Shown here one piece after another: positions 1 through 8,327 of a stretch of DNA of 64,000 bases. Position numbers and translations under genes: made by a program. Within the stretch, counting starts at the first letter, position 1. The number at the start of each line of letters is the position of its first letter. The DNA comes from Lachnospiraceae bacterium. Lineage in GTDB: Bacteria; Bacillota; Clostridia; Lachnospirales; Lachnospiraceae. The stretch is taken from the NCBI GenBank assembly GCA_021200475.1, contig JAJQGP010000015.1, positions 1 to 64,000 on the forward strand, written 5' to 3'. The notes below the pieces were generated by a model that worked only from the letters and a program-made list of their open reading frames with translations, was not told the DNA's origin and did no database searches.

Positions 1-80
1 TCTCAGAGGTGAACTTTGTTCCCGAAAATTTCAGCGTTAACTTCTGAAGACGGGAAATTTAAAATTTTTCAAAAAAATGC

Positions 81-109
81 TTGCAATTTTAAGGCTTCCG
101 GGTTATAAT
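81..109 (+). promoter_or_regulatory. Promoter of tRNA-Glu
   Basis: TTGCAA (81-86) and TATAAT (104-109) are separated by 17 bp, ten bases ahead of the tRNA. This is a near-consensus sigma-A promoter. Confidence 0.85.
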
Positions 110-119
110 ACTCAAGCAT

Positions 120-191
120 GGTTCCTTGGTCAAGCGGTTAAGACGCCGCCCTCTCACGGCGGAAACAGGGGTTCGATTCCCCTAGGGACTA
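120..191 (+). tRNA. tRNA-Glu (anticodon CTC)
   Basis: The segment folds as a full cloverleaf. The 7-bp acceptor stem pairs 120-126 with 184-190 (two G-U pairs), followed by discriminator A191. The anticodon stem CCGCC/GGCGG encloses the loop CTCTCAC, with CTC as anticodon (reads GAG, glutamate). The T arm is AGGGG-TTCGATT-CCCCT. The 3' CCA is not encoded. A promoter precedes it and a terminator follows within 10 bases, so it is a single-gene transcript. Confidence 0.96.
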
Positions 192-200
192 TTTAAAAAA

Positions 201-232
201 CTCAGAAGCCATAAAGGCTTCTGAGTTTTTTC
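201..232 (+). terminator. Rho-independent terminator of tRNA-Glu
   Basis: A perfect 10-bp stem CTCAGAAGCC/GGCTTCTGAG with a 5-nt loop is followed by TTTTTTCT. An A-run on the left side would let it work on the other strand as well. Confidence 0.92.
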
Positions 233-404
233 TATCATACACTTCGCAATCGGAAGGACTCCTGTCATGTAACTCAGAGCAATATACCCCGGTTATCCCT
301 GGTCATGGTCGCAAGCCAGCTAATGAAGGGTTTTCTGTCCTCATTTGAAGAAAAACCACGAGTATATTTCTTCTGTCCCGCCATTCTTCTCATGAGTACT
401 CATT

Positions 405-434
405 GAGCAGGAGGCGGCTTGCCACCTCCTGCTC
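405..434. repeat. Dispersed GAGCAGGAG hairpin, copy 1
   Basis: The inverted repeat GAGCAGGAG (405-413) / CTCCTGCTC (426-434) has a 12-nt loop beginning GCGGCT. The same hairpin recurs at 1201-1230 and 26443-26472. Between the tRNA terminator (232) and the reductase stop (487) I see nothing else. Confidence 0.8.
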
Positions 435-486
435 TCCCGCGCACATCCTGCTTCCGGAGTCAGCCTTCCGCATACTTTTGCCTGTT

Positions 487-1104
487 TTACCTGATAAAAT
501 GTGTGGCCACCCGCGGTTCCTGCTCCGGAAGTCCATATTTTTCTTTCCCAAGAGCGATACTCTTCATCAAAAATACCATGTTTCTTGTCAGGGCGCGAAC
601 GGTCTGCAATCCTTCCGCATCCTGTGAAGCCTCACCTTTTTCACGGCCATGAACGCTGTTCCAATATTGGCTGGCAGCGATCGGCATTCCGCTGATTCCA
701 AAGTATTTATTCAGTTCATCGTATGTAGCGGAGCACCCGCCCCTTCTCGCCACGGCCACGCTCGCGCCGACTTTCATGGTCTTATCGAACCCTGTGCTGT
801 AAAACAATCGGTCAAGACAGGCGATCAGCGTGGCATTTGCAGATGCATAATAAACAGGACTTGCGACAACCAGGCCATCGCTTTCCTCAAATACAGGAGC
901 CAGTCTGTTTACCTCGTCATCAAACGCGCATTTCCCGTTTTTCGCACAATACCCACAGGCAATACAGCCACGAATGGCCTGATTGCCCACGCGCACAATC
1001 TCCGTTTCCACTCCCTCCGCTTTAAAGATCTGATCCATTTCATTCAGCGCAATGGTTGTATTGCCGCCTGCCCGCGGACTTCCGTTTAACATTAATACCT
1101 TCAT
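487..1104 (-). CDS. NADPH-dependent FMN reductase / flavodoxin-fold protein
   Basis: A 205-residue flavodoxin-fold protein of the NADPH-dependent FMN reductase (iron-sulfur flavoprotein) group. The N-terminal MKVLMLNGSPRAGGNT is the FMN phosphate-binding loop. A cluster CIACGYCAKNGKC at about residues 48-60 carries four cysteines, as in iron-sulfur flavoproteins. SPVYYASANA is the family's second flavin-contacting segment. An upstream in-frame start at 1167 exists, but AGGTGG sits just before the ATG at 1104 and the domain begins there. Predicted cytoplasmic; the electron partner is unknown. Monocistronic, next to dispersed repeats on both sides. Confidence 0.85.
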   Translation of the reverse strand: MKVLMLNGSPRAGGNTTIALNEMDQIFKAEGVETEIVRVGNQAIRGCIACGYCAKNGKCAFDDEVNRLAPVFEESDGLVVASPVYYASANATLIACLDRLFYSTGFDKTMKVGASVAVARRGGCSATYDELNKYFGISGMPIAASQYWNSVHGREKGEASQDAEGLQTVRALTRNMVFLMKSIALGKEKYGLPEQEPRVATHFIR

Positions 1105-1200
1105 ATTTCTGCCACCTTTCTGTTTTCTATGTTTCTCATCCGAAAATACACATGTCTGTAAAGCCACATCAGCCGCCTTTTCACAGCCTTCTGTTAAATC

Positions 1201-1288
1201 GAGTAGGAGGCGGCTCGTCGACTCCTGCTCGCCCGCGCCGGCCGCGTCTGGCGTTAGTCAGAAATATTCCTTGCGCGGCCGTGCGCAT
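1201..1288. repeat. Dispersed GAGCAGGAG element, copy 2 (extended)
   Basis: Hairpin GAGTAGGAG/CTCCTGCTC at 1201-1230, followed by about 55 bp (GCCCGC, TCTGGCGTTAG, GAAATATTCCTTGCGCGG and GTGCGCAT) that are almost the same at 26473-26521. The shared flank shows a repeat of roughly 90 bp rather than a chance palindrome. It fills the gap between the surface-protein gene and the FMN reductase. Confidence 0.8.
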
Positions 1289-1295
1289 ATTCAAA

Positions 1296-1339
1296 GGGCC
1301 GCAGCCAGCCTATACTGACTGCGGCCCGTCCGAGTTTTT
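1296..1339. terminator. Hairpin terminator downstream of the surface protein
   Basis: GGGCCGCAG (1296-1304) pairs with CTGCGGCCC (1319-1327). A T6 run lies to the right, on the plus strand. On the minus strand, the direction of the adjacent gene, only a short T-rich stretch follows, so termination there is probable but not textbook. Confidence 0.6.
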
Positions 1340-1345
1340 TCCTTA

Positions 1346-3814
1346 TCAGCTGTAAAGCTGTCCATCCTTTACATGGAATGTGGCTCCATCGTACTCGATC
1401 GTTCCATTGTAACTGGTGTCGAGGATGCCGTCCTTTACTACGAACCATTCCCCGTCATACAGCGCTACCTGTGATACATTCTGCACCATGCCGGCCGCGA
1501 TGAAATACCACTGGTCGTCTCCGCCGATCTCTGCGGAATTCAGCCACAGGCCGCTGTAGGACAAAAGCAGCCGCCCTTCCGCAAAGAGGAATTGCTCCCC
1601 GTCATACGGGATAAGGCCATTGACTGTAGTATCCAGCACGCCTTCTTTGATGTAGAACCATTCGCCGTCATAGAGTGCAAGTCCGGTATACTGCGTCTGA
1701 ATCTGTCCATACGCCAGGAAATACCATGTATCGCCAAAGAGATTTAATCCATGCGCATCACTGCAGAGGACACCGTTTGCGACAAAGAAGGAAGCGCCGT
1801 CATATGCTGCAATACCGCTATAGGAAGTATCTGTTTCCCCGTTTACGCAATAGTACCAGTTCCCGTCTTCTGCCAGCAGCAGAGTCGTCTCCTGCTCTGC
1901 CCCGGTTTCTGCTTCTGTCTGCACTTCCGATTCCGGCTCAGTCTCTGTCTCGGATTCACTCTCAGTTTCCGTCTCGGTTTCGGTCTCTGTCTCCGATTCG
2001 GTTTCCGTTTCTGTCTCAGTTTCTGTCTCGCTTTCCGTTTCCGTCTCCGCTACGATCGTAAACGAAGCGGTAAGGGTTCCCTCATAGTCGCCGATGCCGG
2101 TAATGGTCACGGTGGCTGTGCCTGCCTCGGTGTTATCGCCGTATGCCACGGTGTAATCAGTTCCCTCTGTCAGGGTAATTGTGCCGTCTGACACGGTGAC
2201 CGCCGGGGTCTTCGGCGTGCCGTCATAGGTAAAGCTGTCCGCTGACAATGTTATCGAGAATTCAGAAATGTCCGCCGCACTGTCTTCATACATCACAAAA
2301 TCAGAGAAGCTTGTGATCACGAATGTCGCGTAATACTGGCCATTCTCTTCGTAAATGTTCGGCCAGATCTGTTCCGGTTCCGTTTCTCCCTGGTGATAAT
2401 GCAGAATTACAAGGAAATCCGGATTAATGGTACTCGGAACCGGAAGCGTGATCTTTACCGGAACGGACAGCGCGTTGCTGTCTACATCCTCTCCAGTCAG
2501 ATTCATGGAGAAAGCTACCGCATTCTTATATTGGGTATCAATCACATCGCCGCTCTTCGGCACATCCACCGTCAGCTCAGCATCGCCGGAGGAGGTGTTC
2601 AGGCCGCCGCCGATCACAGAGATCTGACTGGAGTCAAAGGTCGCTGCCATATCCTCTGTCACGGTGATCACCGTCTTCACGCCCGCCTGCGCTTCCAGAC
2701 TCTCAACCTGCGCCGCAACACCGGTATTGTCCTGATCCGCTGCCATAGCAGCCGCCAGCTCATCGGTGTCAATCGCCTGAACCGAGGTTCTGATCTCTGA
2801 TTCAGAAGCGCTGCTGTCAATCGCTGCGAGCTGCTCCGCAATTCCCTCATACACATCATTGAAATAATAAGGGGAACTGAGCTCGGACCACTCACTTGTC
2901 AGACAAACCGTGATATCATTTGAGATCGCCCGGACTCTCGCGTAATAATATCCGTTGCCACCCTCTGCAAAGTCTGATGAACCAAGCTCCTGGCTGTTTC
3001 CGCTCTCCTTCGGGAATACATACCCCCATACGCGGGAAGTGCCTGTCCCATCGGACTGATCCGACACATAAAACTCTACATAATAGCCATACAGATAAGT
3101 CTCATCCTCATAGCTTGCCCAGGTAATCGATACCGGCGAATCGTCGCTGTCATTCTCTATCCAGACAAAAGAGCCAGGCGCGGCAAACTGTTCGGTCGGC
3201 TGCACATAGGTCCAGGTATCTGATACCGCAATCTCACTGTCCGAATAGGTCGTACCGTCCCCCAGAGCCTGTACGGTAAAATAATAAGTACCGCTCTCCC
3301 GGATTTCTTCTGTAAAATTATTGGTATCCAGTACCTGGTATTCACTCGTAGAACCATAGTTAATCGTAATCTGCGAAATAACTGTATCTCCGCTCGCTTC
3401 TACCTTATAATAAGTGACTCTGTACTGATTCTGAGTCAAAGCGCCGCCAACGGTCCAACAGACATTGCCCGGGAAGGATTCCCCACTGTCGGTGACTCCC
3501 CACTGTAAATTGGTCGGCGTATCGAGCTGGGTCAGCGTGCTTTCCGTGTCGTCTGTATCCTCCTCAACGGCAGAAGTCAGATCCTCCTCCAGGTCGTATT
3601 CCTCCGCTGAGACAACCAGCGGCGCATCCTCTGTGCTTTCCGCCCCAGACGCAGGCGTGTCCGCTGCCGTGCTTTCCTCTGTTATCTCTTCCCCCGCATC
3701 TTCTACAATCACCGCAGAATCTTCAGGAATACTCTCACTCGCAAAAGTCGGAGTGACAGAAGCAGCCGCCAGCGCCGCCGCCAGGAACAGTGCCATTTTT
3801 CTTTTCATTTTCAT
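1346..3814 (-). CDS. Secreted multidomain surface protein with MBG-like domain and YG repeats
   Basis: An 822-residue exported protein. The signal peptide is MKMKRKMALF followed by an Ala-rich stretch ending TFASES. An acidic Thr/Glu/Ser stretch comes next, then two fibronectin-III-like modules (about residues 90-330), a helical/Ig-like middle, and an MBG-type Ig-like domain (starting near FTYDGTPKTPAVTV). A roughly 45-residue Ser/Glu/Thr repeat linker and six or seven Trp/Tyr-Tyr repeats (YDGEWFYIKEGVLDT type) form the C-terminus. These repeats resemble cell-wall or choline-binding modules, so the protein is probably held non-covalently on the envelope; no LPXTG motif is seen. The start is chosen for GGGAGG 5 bases upstream. 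A consensus promoter lies at 3867-3895. Ligand unknown. Confidence 0.85.
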   Translation of the reverse strand: MKMKRKMALFLAAALAAASVTPTFASESIPEDSAVIVEDAGEEITEESTAADTPASGAESTEDAPLVVSAEEYDLEEDLTSAVEEDTDDTESTLTQLDTPTNLQWGVTDSGESFPGNVCWTVGGALTQNQYRVTYYKVEASGDTVISQITINYGSTSEYQVLDTNNFTEEIRESGTYYFTVQALGDGTTYSDSEIAVSDTWTYVQPTEQFAAPGSFVWIENDSDDSPVSITWASYEDETYLYGYYVEFYVSDQSDGTGTSRVWGYVFPKESGNSQELGSSDFAEGGNGYYYARVRAISNDITVCLTSEWSELSSPYYFNDVYEGIAEQLAAIDSSASESEIRTSVQAIDTDELAAAMAADQDNTGVAAQVESLEAQAGVKTVITVTEDMAATFDSSQISVIGGGLNTSSGDAELTVDVPKSGDVIDTQYKNAVAFSMNLTGEDVDSNALSVPVKITLPVPSTINPDFLVILHYHQGETEPEQIWPNIYEENGQYYATFVITSFSDFVMYEDSAADISEFSITLSADSFTYDGTPKTPAVTVSDGTITLTEGTDYTVAYGDNTEAGTATVTITGIGDYEGTLTASFTIVAETETESETETETETETESETETETETETESESETETEPESEVQTEAETGAEQETTLLLAEDGNWYYCVNGETDTSYSGIAAYDGASFFVANGVLCSDAHGLNLFGDTWYFLAYGQIQTQYTGLALYDGEWFYIKEGVLDTTVNGLIPYDGEQFLFAEGRLLLSYSGLWLNSAEIGGDDQWYFIAAGMVQNVSQVALYDGEWFVVKDGILDTSYNGTIEYDGATFHVKDGQLYS

Positions 3815-3866
3815 ATCCTCCCTCTTGTCGCTTGAATCATTATATAGATGTGAAATATTTACAATC

Positions 3867-3895
3867 ATTCTAATCGTGCAGAGAGCAAAAGTCAA
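3867..3895 (-). promoter_or_regulatory. Promoter of the surface-protein gene
   Basis: Minus strand: TTGACT (3890-3895), 17-bp spacer, TAGAAT (3867-3872), about 50 bp upstream of the ATG at 3814. Confidence 0.75.
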
Positions 3896-3910
3896 CGAAA
3901 TGTTTCACAA

Positions 3911-5167
3911 TTATGGAAAAGAAATCCAGCACATATATTCCTTTACCAGTTCCCGCAGACAATACAGGTACGTCCGTTCCTTCACCCCGTTTTCCGTGAG
4001 GATCGAAGTTACCGCATACTCCTCCCCGTCAATCAGATAGTGAACCAGTCCGACCTGTGTCCCCTCGGCTACCGGCGCTTCGATGGTTCGCAGTATCTCC
4101 ACCCGCACCTCGACCGGATCATCGGCGCGCATCAGGACTTCCGTCGGAAGCGGCTCCGCCAGGATCGTAGAGACGCTTTCCTGCTGCCCGTTTGTGACCA
4201 CAAGCTCTTCCGTCGGTATGTCTACAGCCGTAATATCGCGCGCTTCAAATTCCGTGAGACCGTAATTCATCAGTTTTTTCGTATCCACCCATTTGTAGCC
4301 CTTATTATTCGGCCAGCCGCAGGCAAGCAGGGCCACGATCAGAAGCTTTCCGTCCCGTAAAAGAGCGCCGACATAGCAGTAGCCTGCTTTTCCAGTGAAG
4401 CCGGTTTTGCCGGAAATGGCACCCTCCATCAGGTTCAGAAATGCGTTATGGTTTGTGCAGCTGTACGTCTGTGTACCGGAAAGATTGGAGAAGGTGTAAG
4501 AAGCAGTCTGTGTTACCGCCAGAAATTCTTCGCTTTTCGGGGACTGCGTGAGGCAGTAACGCATGACCAGTGCCAGATCATGCGCAGTCGTATGATGCTC
4601 ACCGTTCTCATCCTCCGCATCCAGGCCGTTTGGAGTAATATAGTACGTCTGCGTGCAGCCGATCTCGGCCGCCTTTGCGTTCATCCTGACGGCAAACTCC
4701 TCCACACTGCCGCCAACGGTTTCCGCGATACAGACCGCCGTATCATTGTGAGACTCCAGCATCAGGGAATAGAGCAGATCGCTCAGATAGAAGGTATCGC
4801 CCGTACGCATGCCAAGCTTCACCTCCGGCTGCGCGGAGGCTGTGCCAGATACTGTGCAGACCGTCTCTGCATCGTCTGTCATGGATTCCAGCGCCAGGAT
4901 ACAGGTCATTATTTTCGTCGTACTGGCCATCGGAAGCGGGGTATCCCCGTCTTTATCATACAGTACCCGCCCGCTGGCGCCATCCATCAGGACAGCACTC
5001 GTAGCATACAAATCAAGCGGAGACTCCTGCGCAGCCTCCGCGGCAATGCTTTCCGCCTCCTCTGCCGCAGTATATTTTATTTTATTGCATACCTGCCCGG
5101 AAAGCAAAAATATAAAAATAACAGTCCCCACGAGTGCCCGTCTGCCTCTTCCATAAATCCGCTTCAT
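3911..5167 (-). CDS. D-alanyl-D-alanine carboxypeptidase (PBP5/DacA family)
   Basis: A 418-residue exported serine D,D-peptidase that would trim the terminal D-Ala of peptidoglycan pentapeptides. A signal peptide or membrane anchor (ALVGTVIFIFLLSG) is followed by an Ala/Glu-rich linker. The three family motifs are present: STTK with nucleophile Ser82 and Lys85, SHN in LMLESHNDTA, and KTG in ISGKTGFTGKAGY. The C-terminal region matches the PBP5 beta-rich domain. A longer open frame reaches 5404, but the ATG at 5167 has AGAGG before it and begins the signal peptide. The long form would overlap the neighbouring gene at 5331. Monocistronic. Confidence 0.92.
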   Translation of the reverse strand: MKRIYGRGRRALVGTVIFIFLLSGQVCNKIKYTAAEEAESIAAEAAQESPLDLYATSAVLMDGASGRVLYDKDGDTPLPMASTTKIMTCILALESMTDDAETVCTVSGTASAQPEVKLGMRTGDTFYLSDLLYSLMLESHNDTAVCIAETVGGSVEEFAVRMNAKAAEIGCTQTYYITPNGLDAEDENGEHHTTAHDLALVMRYCLTQSPKSEEFLAVTQTASYTFSNLSGTQTYSCTNHNAFLNLMEGAISGKTGFTGKAGYCYVGALLRDGKLLIVALLACGWPNNKGYKWVDTKKLMNYGLTEFEARDITAVDIPTEELVVTNGQQESVSTILAEPLPTEVLMRADDPVEVRVEILRTIEAPVAEGTQVGLVHYLIDGEEYAVTSILTENGVKERTYLYCLRELVKEYMCWISFP

Positions 5168-5330
5168 ATAGAAAACCTCTGGTGCGCCTGTGTTTTTTGC
5201 TGTGCACGCCCGCCAAAACGTCCTGTACATTTTGCACAGGTTCTTCCGATCCGGTCTGCCGGCCGGCACCGGCGAACGGCATCCTTTTTCAATATATGCT
5301 GCGAAAATCACTCTTATGTTTTTCTCGATT

Positions 5331-6672
5331 TTATTTTTTAGCAGATCGGTTGTCCCTGCTCCATATGACCGGCTCGTATTTTCTGCGCAGAATACGCACG
5401 ACACGGTTCATATCTCCCTGAATGACTTCATCATATTTTCCCGAGACACTTCCGAACGTCACGGTTTGATTGATTCCGAGCCTCGCCTCCAGTTCTGTCA
5501 GCATATGCTCCCGCGTAGCCTCGCGATTATAAATCTTGATGTACGCATACCCCGGATAGTCGGTCGAATCATAGCAGAGAACCTTGAAGCGCTCACAATA
5601 GCCTCGCCGCTTCAATTCCCCGTAAAAAGCTTCCATCCCCGGCTTCGGATAAAGCAGCATCAGATAGACAGCTTCCGCATCCTGGGGCGGGCGACGGCAG
5701 ATATAATTGCGCAGTGGGGAACGCCGCAGTTTCGATACAAGAGCGTCGTGTACTTTTTCTTCCGTGTTCTGATAATAAATAACGATCATATCCTCCAGAA
5801 TCACATTTGTGAAGCACATTAGCCCATGGTTTTCCACCAGGGCAAGCAATTCATGCGTCTCTTCAACCGTCAAGGTATATTTTTTCAGGTAACGCTTTTC
5901 ATTAATATCGTAGAGTGCTGCGCCATCCATGACGATTACTGGCAAACGCAGGCGAATATCGCGCATTGGCTCGAGCAGGGAGGCCGGCGTGCGCATAGTG
6001 GAAATGGTGAAGTTTGCCCCCCTCATCCAGCATCCGGTTCAGCTCTACCCGGCTGTAATCGCTCATGGTGTCCTTCTCATCGATAAGTGTGTCATCCAGT
6101 CCGGAAACAAAGAGAATATCCTTTCGTTTTTTCCGCGGCAGGGAAAACGTATTCACCAGCAGTCCGATCAGAATGCCGACCACTGTATCCAGAAATCGGT
6201 TCCATACAAAAAGATACGGATTCGAATCACCCGCATGGTTCACCACAATGCTCAGAAACACTACGCAGGAAAAATAGGAGGCCTGCTTTTTCTTTATCAG
6301 AACGGTAGTATATAATACCAGAACCACCATACCGGAAATCGCCGCCGCATTGAGCACCTGAAAACCCATCGTAGTCTTTGTCAGCGCCTCCATGGAAATC
6401 AGACTTCCCCGCAGCAGCAAAAAAACAAGGCCATACAAAGCCCCGATGATCGTACCGATCATACGCTGATAAGCATTTTTTAAAGTGGCAGCTGTATACA
6501 TCTGGATACACCAGAGTGCCGCCAGCTGAGAGTAAAATACAATTCCGCTGTCCCCACGCAAAAAGGAGACAAAATAGCACAGGATGATGGCTGCCGCTGA
6601 CTTCAGAATCCGCATTCCCGGATGCGGAAGGCATGACAGCCGAAAGAACGCCTTCTGGTTTGATTGATTCAT
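5331..6672 (-). pseudogene. Aromatic-acid-exporter (ArAE)/HAD fusion gene with a frameshift in a G6 tract
   Basis: Two overlapping frames together encode one protein. The 5' part (5902-6672, ATG at 6672 with GAGGAGG) has about five membrane helices of the ArAE/FUSC-like family, then a cytoplasmic segment with a HAD motif-I-like sequence (FVSGLDDTLID). The HAD hydrolase body continues in another frame from about 6025 to 5331 (GANFTISTMRTPASLLEP). The break falls at a run of six G (6017-6022, minus strand). With five G the frames join as LDEGANFTIST, the expected HAD sequence. This is either a true null or phase-variable allele or a homopolymer sequencing error. Function: a membrane protein with a phosphatase-like domain; substrate unknown. 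Confidence 0.75.
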
Positions 6673-6691
6673 GATTTTTTCCTCCTCATCA

Positions 6692-6715
6692 GAAAAAGAG
6701 CCTGAAAAATCAGGC
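6692..6715 (-). terminator. Terminator of the rhamnose operon
   Basis: Minus strand GCCTGA-TTTT-TCAGGC (6700-6715) is followed by CTCTTTTTCT. It is the first good T-tailed hairpin after rhaM and lies just ahead of the exporter gene. Confidence 0.7.
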
Positions 6716-6773
6716 CCCTTCGCTGCGAAGCTATCTTAAATCCAAACCGTTTATCTGTCAATATAAAATTAAC

Positions 6774-6846
6774 GTAACTATTCAGAACGGCAGGCTACAG
6801 ACATATGCCGCTAAAACATCATATGTCTGTGGCCTGCCGTTCTGAA
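6774..6846. repeat. GTAACTATTCAGAAC palindrome, copy 1
   Basis: GTAACTA leads into a long hairpin: TTCAGAACGGCAGGC (from 6781) plus ACAGACATATG pairs with CATATGTCTGT plus GGCCTGCCGTTCTGAA (to 6846), about 26 bp of stem. Its outer arms resemble 26180-26223 and 54161-54287. It lies 14 bp after the rhaM stop and may also slow transcription or stabilise the 3' end. Confidence 0.8.
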
Positions 6847-6859
6847 AGGCTGCTAAAAT

Positions 6860-7171
6860 TTAATCTAAATGAAATACCTTCTGCAAATCCACAGAGACCG
6901 GACTGTTATCCGGGTTTGTCTCCATGATATCCGCCATGAAATCCCACCATTTACGGTTAATCGCCGTATCATTGCTCTGCGCCCATTTTTCTTCATCCTC
7001 GATCTCAATATAGTCAAACAGAGTCAATGCCTCACGATCAAGAAAAATGGTGTAATTTTTCCCGCCGTACTCATGAATCATGTCCTTCATTTCCGGCCAG
7101 AGCTGGTTGTGTCTCTTTTCATACTCCGCTTCCTGGCCCGGATACAATTTCATTTTAAATCCTTTGATCAT
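6860..7171 (-). CDS. rhaM: L-rhamnose mutarotase
   Basis: A 103-residue RhaM-family protein that interconverts alpha and beta anomers of L-rhamnose so the isomerase gets its preferred form. Family hallmarks are KMKLYPGQEAEYEKRHNQLW near the start (His21 region), the NYTIFLD strand, and the C-terminal KWWDFMADIME helix. Length is normal (about 104). GGGAGG lies 9 bases before the ATG. It is the last gene of the rha operon. A 61-bp palindromic repeat separates it from rhaD. Cytosolic. Confidence 0.95.
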   Translation of the reverse strand: MIKGFKMKLYPGQEAEYEKRHNQLWPEMKDMIHEYGGKNYTIFLDREALTLFDYIEIEDEEKWAQSNDTAINRKWWDFMADIMETNPDNSPVSVDLQKVFHLD

Positions 7172-7252
7172 TTTGTTACATCCTCCCGATAACCGTTTAG
7201 TACAGACACCCCCTGATCAGGCAGCAGGTGCACGATCGGGGGAACAATAAAC

Positions 7253-7313
7253 GTTACAGGTCACACCCTGACCAATTTACGTTATCTTTGCCACTACAAG
7301 TGTGACCAGTAAC
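7253..7313. repeat. GTTACAGGTCACA palindrome, copy 1
   Basis: GTTACAGGTCACA (7253-7265) faces TGTGACCAGTAAC (7301-7313), a 13-bp inverted repeat with one mismatch. Its centre is nearly identical to the element at 8188-8249 on the other side of rhaD. Confidence 0.85.
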
Positions 7314-7327
7314 CAATAAACATCGTT

Positions 7328-8158
7328 TCACGGTTTCTCATACAAAAATTCTTCCGGAAGGGTTACGTGAAAGCCCTTCGCGAGGTCCCGGAAGTTCTCC
7401 GGTGTAATCGTCTGCAGCTTCCGCGGATTCATGGAAAGAATCTTGACCAGGATTTCCGCGGACTTTTCAACGGTATGCAGCAGGCCAAAGGTCAGGTCAA
7501 AGTCCTCACCGGAACAGAACATCCCATGATGAGCCCAGATCACAACATCGTATTTCTCCATCAGCTCCGCTGTCTTGATCGCAATCTCACGTCCGCCCGG
7601 CACCATCCAGCCGATGACACCGACTCCATCCGGGAAAACAATCGGGCATTCTGTGACGGTCTCCCAGAGCTCTCTGGTAAATACCTTATCATTAAGCGGC
7701 AGTACAAACGTCAGCGCAATGATATTGGTCGTGTGCGCGTGATAGATCACGCGGTGACGGTCATTCGTCAGCTTCTTTTTCACTTCATGATTCATCAGAT
7801 GTGTCGGCAGCTCGCTGGTCGGTCTCCCGCCTTCCACGAGCCCCCAGCGAATCCGGTAATTTACACCCGCATCGTCCAGCTCAATAATTGCCAGGCATAC
7901 CTCCGGATCCACTTTAATATTACGAAAGTATTTTCCGCTGCCGGTCACCAGGAAAAACTCACCGGCCAGTCCCGGCACCTCCGTCCCGATCGGCTCCCAC
8001 TCTCCCGGCGCGTTCAGACGCGGGCGGATCAGCTCGACCTCATCCGGCTTCAGACGGTAGCTTAAATTCCCACCGTTTCTCTCATGCCAGCCCTGCTGGA
8101 AGCCATCGTCCGCCATCTTAATAAAACCCTGCATAAATCTCGTTTCCAGAATTTTCAT
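7328..8158 (-). CDS. rhaD: L-rhamnulose-1-phosphate aldolase
   Basis: A 276-residue class II (zinc) aldolase cleaving rhamnulose-1-phosphate to DHAP and L-lactaldehyde. It shows GWHERNGGNLSYRL, where NGGN is the family's phosphate-binding loop, VTGSGKYFRNI, the zinc pair in VIYHAHTTNIIAL, and WAHHGMFCSG with the third metal histidine. Full length for RhaD (about 274). AGAGGGCAGGA precedes the ATG. Between the isomerase and rhaM genes, flanked on both sides by the same palindromic repeat. Its lactaldehyde product is the substrate source for the BMC pathway encoded upstream. Confidence 0.95.
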   Translation of the reverse strand: MKILETRFMQGFIKMADDGFQQGWHERNGGNLSYRLKPDEVELIRPRLNAPGEWEPIGTEVPGLAGEFFLVTGSGKYFRNIKVDPEVCLAIIELDDAGVNYRIRWGLVEGGRPTSELPTHLMNHEVKKKLTNDRHRVIYHAHTTNIIALTFVLPLNDKVFTRELWETVTECPIVFPDGVGVIGWMVPGGREIAIKTAELMEKYDVVIWAHHGMFCSGEDFDLTFGLLHTVEKSAEILVKILSMNPRKLQTITPENFRDLAKGFHVTLPEEFLYEKP

Positions 8159-8187
8159 TTTCCTGCCCTCTATTTATCACAATAATT

Positions 8188-8249
8188 GTTACAGGTCACA
8201 GCCCGACCAGATTTACGTTAATTTTGCCTCTACAAGTGTGACCTGTAAC
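8188..8249. repeat. GTTACAGGTCACA palindrome, copy 2
   Basis: Perfect 13-bp inverted repeat GTTACAGGTCACA (8188-8200) / TGTGACCTGTAAC (8237-8249) around a 36-nt centre containing ATTTACGTTA and CTACAAG. It is about 90% like copy 1. It lies between the isomerase and rhaD genes. Confidence 0.85.
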
Positions 8250-8327
8250 GGCATCTTCGCCCTCACAGGCGGCACACCTCATTCCATACAGAATCAATCA
8301 CCGCCGAAACGCAAACAACCATCCATT

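Noticed and set aside
5168-5404. N-terminal extension of the D,D-carboxypeptidase
   Set aside because: It would overlap the neighbouring HAD-encoding frame and put 79 residues before a clear signal peptide. The ATG at 5167 has a ribosome site.
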